Shown here: positions 6,783 through 11,027 of the stretch, in pieces
Layout of the letters: the number at the start of each line of letters is the position of its first letter
How positions within the stretch are numbered: position 1 is the stretch's first letter
Assembly: GCA_002422345.1 (NCBI GenBank)
Contig: DIUL01000181.1
Location: 1-11,027 of the forward strand
Length of the DNA: 11,027 nt
Source: Acetobacteraceae bacterium UBA6159
GTDB taxonomy: Bacteria > Pseudomonadota > Alphaproteobacteria > Acetobacterales > Acetobacteraceae
Direction: 5' to 3'
Notes under the pieces: model-generated
What the model saw: the letters and a program-made list of their open reading frames with translations, nothing else
Databases searched by the model: none
Told to the model about the DNA's origin: nothing
Program-made: the position numbers and the translations under genes

Positions 6783-6887
6783 ATGCCGACACTTGTGAAC
6801 ATCCGCGGGTTGGCACGTGGGCCGCCACGGCCCTTGTGCTACCTCGGTTCGGCAAGATTCCCCGTGATTGCAAACCGTTGCAATTGA
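6783..6887 (+). CDS. Possible 34-residue coupled ORF or truncated gene
   Basis: ATG 6783 lies 3 bases after the previous stop and directly behind GGGAGGTGA, the strongest Shine-Dalgarno sequence in the window, so coupled translation is plausible. The product begins MPTLVNIRGLARGPPRPLCY and ends soon after at TGA 6885-6887. The MPTLVNIRG opening is reminiscent of longer plasmid proteins, and VNIRG followed by YLG loosely recalls the start of DUF4326 proteins. It may be the stump of a longer, frameshifted gene. A GCAC-GGGCC/GGCCC-GTGC hairpin (6813-6839) overlaps it, so the sequence may instead be part of a structured leader. Confidence 0.35.
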   Translation: MPTLVNIRGLARGPPRPLCYLGSARFPVIANRCN

Positions 6888-6913
6888 AATTTGATCGCCC
6901 CGCGCGAGGATGA

Positions 6914-6966
6914 GCGGGACACGCGCGTCCCGCCGGGCCGCGCTTCCGCCGCGCTGCCGCGCGGCC
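6914..6966 (+). promoter_or_regulatory. Double-hairpin leader before the second small paralogue
   Basis: GCGGGAC (6914-6920) pairs with GTCCCGC (6927-6933), and GGCCGCGC (6936-6943) pairs with GCGCGGCC (6959-6966); both stems are perfect. They sit between the 34-residue ORF and the AAGGAGA ribosome site (6980-6986). The element is much smaller than the leader of the first paralogue and shares no obvious sequence with it, so the two paralogues are probably controlled differently. Confidence 0.4.
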
Positions 6967-6992
6967 TCACCTCAACAGCAAGGAGACATACC

Positions 6993-7202
6993 ATGAGCAA
7001 GAGACCATCCTTCCTCGCCTATGCGGTCAAGGACCGCGGCCGCAACCAGAAAGCCATCTGGACGAAGATCGGCGCGGCCTGGCCGCATGTCGACGGCAAG
7101 GGATACTCCATCGAACTCGACGCCGTCCCGCTGGACGGACGGCTCGTGCTGATGGAACCCAAACCCGACGAAACCGCTGATCAGCCCGCCATGCAGGCCT
7201 GA
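6993..7202 (+). CDS. Small conserved accessory protein, copy 2
   Basis: A 69-residue soluble protein, paralogue of the one at 6001-6219. Shared blocks are FLAYAVKDRGRNQ, AIWT-K/R-IGAAWPH, SIEL and LMEPKPD; differences are mostly conservative (Arg/Lys, Ile/Leu, Glu/Asp), which suggests that both copies are under purifying selection. The C-terminal tails differ completely. Function unknown; the charge pattern gives no catalytic motif. AGCAAGGAGACATACC before ATG 6993 provides a good ribosome site and sets the start over an in-frame ATG at 6891. A strong terminator-like hairpin follows about 40 bases after the stop, so this is probably the last gene of a transcript that includes some of the preceding small genes. 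Confidence 0.8.
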   Translation: MSKRPSFLAYAVKDRGRNQKAIWTKIGAAWPHVDGKGYSIELDAVPLDGRLVLMEPKPDETADQPAMQA

Positions 7203-7244
7203 CCAGGCGCTCTGCCGATCATCCTCGCCGGAGAGGGAAACCTT

Positions 7245-7290
7245 GGCGCTGTCCCCATGCTCACGCATGGGGTCGGCGCCTTTTCTTTTA
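7245..7290 (+). terminator. Rho-independent terminator
   Basis: GGCGC (7245-7249) and CCCCATGC (7253-7260) pair with GCATGGGG (7265-7272) and GCGCC (7276-7280) around a TCAC loop, followed at once by TTTTCTTTT (7281-7289). This is a textbook terminator on the + strand. It closes the transcript carrying the 6993 gene, so the 7714 gene must have its own promoter downstream. Confidence 0.85.
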
Positions 7291-7350
7291 CGCTCCCATG
7301 AAATGACCGCATCGGTCAAACCACGTCGAGGCGGCGGCTCGTCTTCACGG

Positions 7351-7484
7351 CCCTGCTGCCAGCTCGTCCGCCCCGGGTTCCACGCCCGTGGTCAACGCGT
7401 TCCGGAACCCAGCGGCCTCCGACCGCTCTGGCAGGTGACCCAGCCACAACGCCGGTTTCACATGAAGACGTGGGATCGGCGTTT
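7351..7484 (+). other. Additional stem-loops between terminator and next leader
   Basis: CTGCCAG near 7356 pairs with CTGGCAG near 7430, enclosing GGGTTCC with GGAACCC (about 7377-7408). A further AACGCCG/CGGCGTT stem lies around 7448-7483. No open frame is supported. The stretch may be an extension of the 7492-7702 structure or a separate promoter-bearing element. Confidence 0.35.
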
Positions 7485-7491
7485 CTCTGTG

Positions 7492-7702
7492 TTCGTGAGT
7501 GGACTGGGCGGAGCGTATCTGGCCGCTGGGGGCCGCCTCAAGGATGCGTGGTGCCCCCAATTTTGTTGGGGAGCGGGCACGCGCTGCGCGCGCACCCGCT
7601 CCCCAACAAAATCGGTTCCCCCACGCCCCGCTTCGCGGCGCCTTCGGCGTCCTTGACCCGGCCCCCAGCGGCCAGATCCGCTCCGCCCAGTCCACTCACG
7701 AA
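7492..7702 (+). promoter_or_regulatory. Structured leader with conserved core, copy 2
   Basis: Two 56-base arms, 7492-7547 and 7647-7702, are reverse complements at 52 positions. The apical stem is perfect over 18 bp: 7560-7577 with 7595-7612, capped by a GC-rich loop. The inner sequence blocks are the same as in the leader at 6398-6566 (36 bases with one difference, then two exact 23-base blocks). Small extra hairpins, CCGCTTCGCGG and CGCCTTCGGCG, lie on the 3' side of both copies in variant form. The right arm runs into the AAAGGAG ribosome site at 7701-7707, leaving the start codon of the 7714 gene unpaired. The element is either a cis-acting RNA or a DNA structure; no ORF inside is credible. 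Confidence 0.75.
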
Positions 7703-7713
7703 AGGAGAACACA

Positions 7714-7923
7714 ATGCCTACCACTATGCCTACCGATACCGTGCTTGCCCATGACGATATCCTGCAGGAAATCTTTACCCTGCTGCGCTCAGCCGGGCTC
7801 AGTCGTCGCGAGCGTGCCCGTGCGCTCTGCGATCTCGTCGTCGTACTCGACGCCCGGATCGAGCGTCTCAAGGATCTATCGGAGACTGTTCTAGACGCCG
7901 TTTACTCTGGCGATGATTTGTAA
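7714..7923 (+). CDS. 69-residue helical protein, unknown function
   Basis: ATG 7714 to TAA 7921-7923. After a Thr/Pro-rich start with a second in-frame ATG at residue 5, the protein is predicted mostly helical: LAHDDILQEIFTLLRSAGLS, then RRERARALCDLVVVLDARIE, then a short acidic tail. I recognise no family. GAAAGGAGAACACA gives an excellent ribosome site for the first ATG. It is the gene nearest to the putative oriT on the left side and would therefore enter a recipient first if transfer proceeds in that direction. Small size and helical character would fit a regulator or inhibitor, but that is not shown by the sequence. Confidence 0.72.
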   Translation: MPTTMPTDTVLAHDDILQEIFTLLRSAGLSRRERARALCDLVVVLDARIERLKDLSETVLDAVYSGDDL

Positions 7924-7944
7924 CGCCCGGCGGTAAAGCCATGC

Positions 7945-7976
7945 TGCGTTCGGGTGTGCGACCCACACCCGACGCA
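7945..7976 (+). terminator. Strong hairpin after the 7714 gene
   Basis: TGCG-T-TCGGGTGTG pairs with CACACCCGA-CGCA around a CGACC loop, with a single bulged T. It begins 22 bases after the stop codon. No T-run follows, so it may be a rho-dependent or mRNA-protecting stem, or the left edge of the transfer-origin region. Confidence 0.4.
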
Positions 7977-8092
7977 CGCGGCGCCCGGTGTCATCCCGGC
8001 TCCTGTCACCGCTCATGATGCTGTCATCGGCTGCGCGGTACCCTGTGGCACTCTGTGGTCACAAACGTCACTATGGCTGCATGTCAGGGATC

Positions 8093-8266
8093 ATCGGGCA
8101 CGCTACGGCAATAATCGGGAACCTTCGGCACATGACTTCAGTTCCAACGCATTCCGATACAGCCTAGGCAAACACAAAACTACAATCGCCAAAGAGGGGA
8201 GCGAGATGTTCTTTGCCTAGCCTAGGCAAAGAATCTCGGTCAGGGGCCGCACGCGTGGCCCCTGAC
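8093..8266. other. oriT: Candidate origin of transfer (oriT) and mob operator
   Basis: This stretch lies directly upstream of the mobC and relaxase genes, the usual place for oriT. It contains two imperfect 21-base direct repeats starting ATCGGG at 8093 and 8114, and GCCTAGGCAAA at 8162-8172. The same motif recurs as a near-perfect palindrome: TTCTTTGCCTAG (8209-8220), one C, CTAGGCAAAGAA (8222-8233), extended by GAGA/TCTC. GTCAGGGGCC (8239-8248) with GGCCCCTGAC (8257-8266) forms a further perfect 10-bp stem. Base composition is locally A/T-richer than the genes. The repeated CCTAGGCAAA motif could bind MobC or the relaxase for nicking or autoregulation. I see no recognisable nic consensus, so the exact nick is unknown. 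The 88-codon frame through here is not credible. Confidence 0.5.
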
Positions 8267-8304
8267 AACCCAGGACGCATGCGCTCTGCCTTGGGAACAA
8301 ATCG

Positions 8305-8646
8305 ATGACGCGATCCAATGCCAACACGTCCCGCGACCGGCAACTCAACATCGCGCTGCACGACGATGAACTTGGCGTGCTGCGCACCCGCGCCGGGACG
8401 GCGGGGATGCGGGTGGTGGACTACGCCCGCGCCGTGCTGCTGGACAAGCCGATCACGGTCACGACGGCCTTCGTGCCGACCCCGACCGACCGGCTCGTCT
8501 TCGAACAACTCAAGCGCCTCGGGAACAACCTTAACCAGATCGCCCGCCAGTTGAATGCCCAGCAGGCCGTCCCGCTCCCCGAGATCGAGGCGCTGCTTCG
8601 GGAGATCCGTGTGGCTCTTGGCGGGATGGCCGGACATGATCGTTAA
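8305..8646 (+). CDS. mobC: MobC-like relaxosome accessory protein
   Basis: A 113-residue protein of the MobC family (bacterial mobilisation protein). Residues 10-50 look like a ribbon-helix-helix-like DNA-binding region (RQLNIALHDDELGVLRTRAG, then a helix ending in LL). The family signature RLGNNLNQIARQLN is at residues 71-84, followed by a C-terminal helix. MobC proteins bind at oriT and help the relaxase melt and nick the DNA. It overlaps the relaxase gene by 11 bases, so the two are translationally coupled. ATG 8305 has GGGAAC about 7 bases upstream, a modest ribosome site. The palindromes at 8162-8266 lie where an autoregulatory operator would be expected. Confidence 0.85.
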   Translation: MTRSNANTSRDRQLNIALHDDELGVLRTRAGTAGMRVVDYARAVLLDKPITVTTAFVPTPTDRLVFEQLKRLGNNLNQIARQLNAQQAVPLPEIEALLREIRVALGGMAGHDR

Positions 8647-10225
8647 GTTTGCAAAGCCCGGCCAATCCTTCAAGGGGGTCCTCAATTACCTGATGCACGA
8701 CGCCGAGAGTGCGGCGAGCCAAGCCCGCGTCGACTGGGCCCATACTTTCAACCTCGCGCATGACCACGTCCCGAGCGCCATGCACGAGATGTACACCACA
8801 TGGTTGAACGCCGAGACGATGAAGGCGGCGGCCAATGTGCGGGCAGGCGGGCGAACCACACAGAAGCCGGTCAAGCATGTCTCGTTGAGCTGGCATCCGA
8901 GCGAGAAGCCCGACAAGGTGCAGATGCTCGCCGCGACCGTGTCCTTCCTCGAACATATGGGTTGGGATGCGCACCAGGCGGTGGTGGTTGCCCACAATGA
9001 TAAGCCCCATGCCCATGTGCATCTGGTGGTGAATGCCATCCACCCGGAGACCGGGCTCAAGCTCGATGCGCGCTTTGAAGCCCGTCGCGGCCAGGAATGG
9101 GCGGCGGCGTATGAGCAGTCCCGCGGGCAGGAATTCTGCCCGCAGCGGGGCGTTCCAGCAGGGCAGCGTCAGGCGTCCGAACCGCGTCCCTCATGGATGG
9201 CGATCAAGGGCGCGACCGAGAGCGAGGTTCGGCAGGAACAGCTTCGCCTCGGCCTGGAGGCACCGGACCCGATTGCGGTGACGCCGACAGGCGAACGCCG
9301 CCAGCGCAATCGCACGGAGTGGGCGGGGCTCAAGGCGACGCAGCGCGCGGAGCGTGATGCCTTCTTCGCTGAGGGCAAGGATGCATACAGGGGCCTGTTC
9401 CGCGATGTGCAGCGCCAGGTCAGGTCCGAGTTTCGCCCGATGTGGGCCGAGTATTACGCGGCGCGGCGGGCGGGCCTCGATCCTGCCAGCGACCAGGCAC
9501 TCAAGCAGAAGCTGATCGACGAGCAGAAGGAGACCTTCGAGACCCGGCGCGCGGAAGCCGCTCTCACACTCCGGGCCAACCGCGACGCGTTCTACAAGGA
9601 GTTGCTGCTCAATCAGAAGCTTGAACGGCGGGACCTCACGGACCGGCAAGGTCTGGGGCTGGCTTCGCCGATCTGGTCCGAGCCGCGGACGCTGGCACCC
9701 GACACCGCACCCGATGACGCGCTGGATGCGGCCTGTGAACGGTTTGGTATCCGGCGGGGCCGGGGCGTGGCGGCTTCCACGATCGGGCGCGATACCGGGT
9801 CATCGAGCGATGCCAGATCATGGAGCGATACCGGCTCATGGGGCAATGCGGATTCCGGCTCCGAGCGTGAATCCGAACTCGAGTCCGAGTCCGAGCGCGA
9901 GACGGACACCGACCAGTCGCCCGCATTTGTGCCGGCACCCCGCGTTTGGGGACGTGATCCCGTCACGCGAGCCCCAACGCAGGATTTCGCGTCGGGTCTG
10001 GCAAGTGGCCTGCTGGCCTTGGCCGGCGGTCTCGGCGAGAGCATGACCGGCGGGCCAGCGCCGCGGCAGCCATCACCCGTTAACCCGCTCGACCGCTTCA
10101 ACATCCGCCGCGGGCGGCCGACGCCGGAACAGATCGCGGAGCAGGAGCAGCAACGCGCGCGCCGCGAGGCCAGCACCAAGGCCGATGAGTGGTGGGAATG
10201 GCGCAAGGCCCAACTGGAACGGTGA
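8636..10225 (+). CDS. mobA: MobA/VirD2-family relaxase
   Basis: A 529-residue relaxase (PF03432 type) that would nick oriT, stay covalently bound to the 5' end and lead the strand to the recipient. It starts MIVKFAKPGQSFKGVLNYLM; Tyr18 is the candidate catalytic tyrosine. KHVSLSWHPSEKP (His81, His87) and KPHAHVHLVVN (His125, His127, His129, the metal-binding triad) follow. Residues about 190-350 are charged and helical. Residues 386-428 are Ser/Asp/Glu-rich low complexity, flanked by a repeated R-F-x-I-R-R-G-R motif at 369-376 and 487-494. Such tails may carry transfer signals, but none is identified. An in-frame ATG at 8555 lies inside mobC and is rejected because the family begins at 8636. 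A 10227-10258 stem follows the stop. No coupling protein is nearby, so transfer would depend on a helper. Confidence 0.88.
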   Translation: MIVKFAKPGQSFKGVLNYLMHDAESAASQARVDWAHTFNLAHDHVPSAMHEMYTTWLNAETMKAAANVRAGGRTTQKPVKHVSLSWHPSEKPDKVQMLAATVSFLEHMGWDAHQAVVVAHNDKPHAHVHLVVNAIHPETGLKLDARFEARRGQEWAAAYEQSRGQEFCPQRGVPAGQRQASEPRPSWMAIKGATESEVRQEQLRLGLEAPDPIAVTPTGERRQRNRTEWAGLKATQRAERDAFFAEGKDAYRGLFRDVQRQVRSEFRPMWAEYYAARRAGLDPASDQALKQKLIDEQKETFETRRAEAALTLRANRDAFYKELLLNQKLERRDLTDRQGLGLASPIWSEPRTLAPDTAPDDALDAACERFGIRRGRGVAASTIGRDTGSSSDARSWSDTGSWGNADSGSERESELESESERETDTDQSPAFVPAPRVWGRDPVTRAPTQDFASGLASGLLALAGGLGESMTGGPAPRQPSPVNPLDRFNIRRGRPTPEQIAEQEQQRARREASTKADEWWEWRKAQLER

Positions 10226-10226
10226 G

Positions 10227-10258
10227 GGGGCGGACGAAGGAGTCCAGGCATCCGCCCC
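10227..10258 (+). terminator. Stem-loop after the relaxase gene
   Basis: GGGGCGGA (10227-10234) pairs with TCCGCCCC (10251-10258) with a 16-base loop, starting one base after the relaxase stop codon. The position fits a transcript end, but there is no T-run after it, so intrinsic termination is doubtful. Confidence 0.45.
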
Positions 10259-11027
10259 GGAACCAAGGTTGGACCAGACGAAGATCGGAATGGCGTCTCG
10301 CCACCGACACGGTCACGAGGCGTGGGGATGTCGGTGCCCGGCGGCGGCTCGGTCGTTGGGCCCGGTCATCCGTCGGGCACCCTTGGGCGAGGCAGTCGGA
10401 AAGCCGCCAGGCTGAGTGTGCGACGGTAAATGACCGCTTTGCCTATCTCGTCGCGATGGCGCTGCAGGAAACGTGTGCGCTCACGCGCTCCGCTATGATC
10501 CGCCGCCTTCGTGATGAACAGAGTACTGCGCTCAAAGTGCTTTGGGCGAGGGCCGGTTCGGAGACCGCGTCAATGGAATTACAGTCTCTGACCGGAGCTT
10601 CGCCTGTTAGGCCAACTTGGGTGCCAATGCGGATGTGCCGCCTCGAGTTCAGGCCGGGCCGGATCGCTTGGGCGCGATCCTGAGATATTCTGCTCTTGCC
10701 GAAAGCAGAATTGGTGGGCTGATCACTCACGTGACGAAGCATTCAGCCGATTCTCCAACTTAATTTTCGTCGGCCAAGTACATCGTGGCTCTCGGGACGT
10801 TAACTGCCGGCTACCCCATGGCCTTTCCAATAGCTTGTGCAAGATCAGACGCTGTTCCTTCGTCCATACCGCAGCCCAGTGTCGCCTTGTCTCCGTTTGC
10901 TTCCACGTCAAGGCGCCAGGATACTATAGTGAGTTTGCGGTCGTTTTCTCGTCTGGAATTTGCAGCAGCCGTGGAAGCAGCCGCGCTCATCCCAAGTATG
11001 TTCCCTCACTGCTGTCCGGTCAATCAC
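10259..11027. other. Region without an intact gene
   Basis: Apart from the possible relic at 10426-10683, I see no credible gene. A stem ATTCTGCT (10687-10694) with AGCAGAAT (10704-10711) is present. A short minus-strand frame at 10723-10911 is Arg/Trp-rich without a family. Base composition shifts to lower GC after about 10690, suggesting the mobile block ends here. Confidence 0.4.
10426..10683 (+). pseudogene. Possible DUF2336-like C-terminal relic
   Basis: An open frame runs through here to TGA at 10681-10683. The part from 10426 reads VNDRFAYLVAMALQETCALT and then RSAMIRRLRDEQSTALKVLW followed by ARAG, a helix-helix pattern that resembles the end of DUF2336-type proteins, where a Leu/Ala helix is followed by an ALxVLxRAxG helix. 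There is no start codon or ribosome site of its own: the only ATGs far upstream lie inside the relaxase end. I therefore treat it as a decayed fragment. The family match is from memory and weak. Confidence 0.25.

Noticed and set aside
7492..7702. The long inverted repeat as a miniature transposable element
   Set aside because: No target-site duplication is visible, the right arm merges into a ribosome site, and the other copy keeps only the inner core while its arms differ, unlike copies of one transposon.
8093..8134. Two 21-base direct repeats as a CRISPR array or replication iterons
   Set aside because: Only two imperfect units, back to back without spacers, and no replication initiator gene is present.
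7954..8220. 88-codon + strand frame across the oriT candidate
   Set aside because: No ribosome site or domain; it crosses the direct repeats and the palindrome, which better explain the sequence.
8555..8635. Earlier in-frame ATG for the relaxase
   Set aside because: It lies deep inside mobC in another frame, while the MIVKFAKPGQSFKG opening at 8636 matches the family's N-terminus.
10723..10911. 62-codon minus-strand frame near the right edge
   Set aside because: Arg/Trp-rich, no family, no Shine-Dalgarno sequence; likely chance.

Overview
The window looks like an accessory region from a GC-rich alphaproteobacterium. Acetobacteraceae is my best guess: the large Hint-domain protein has the C-terminal module I associate with that family, and the mobile genes are of types common on alphaproteobacterial plasmids and integrative elements. 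This is recognition from memory, not a database search. Every well-supported gene is on the + strand.

Layout. Positions 1-900 hold no intact gene, only a short C-terminal protein remnant at the left edge. Positions 901-3030 encode a 709-residue protein with seven GloVer-type repeats followed by a Hint (autoprocessing) domain. A mobilisation module follows: an ArdC-like antirestriction protein (3156-4118), a DUF2493/SLOG-family protein (4452-5411), two paralogous small proteins (6001-6219 and 6993-7202), a 58-residue helical protein (6603-6779) with a possible coupled 34-residue ORF (6783-6887), and a 69-residue helical protein (7714-7923). Next comes a repeat-rich noncoding stretch (about 8090-8270) that is the best oriT candidate. 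After it lie a MobC-like accessory protein (8305-8646) and a MobA/VirD2-type relaxase (8636-10225), which overlap by 11 bases. Positions 10226-11027 have no convincing intact gene. No coupling protein, mating-pair apparatus, replication gene or integrase is visible, so as seen the module is mobilisable rather than self-transmissible.

The most interesting signal lies between the genes. The accessory genes left of the oriT candidate are preceded by inverted-repeat leaders, several of them very large. The leaders at 6398-6566 and 7492-7702 share near-identical internal cores, while their outer and apical arms differ in sequence yet stay self-complementary (17/17 and 52/56 paired in the outer arms). 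That pattern of compensatory change argues for selection on folding. Leaders of about 230 and 430 bases precede the DUF2493 gene and the first small paralogue.

How it may work together (inference). If the minus strand is the one nicked near 8100-8270, the region to the left enters the recipient first, and the transferred strand is the template for all these + strand genes. An antirestriction gene plus small proteins, each behind a foldable element, is what a conjugative leading region with single-stranded-DNA promoters (Frpo/ssi type) would look like. Cis-acting RNA leaders are the main alternative.
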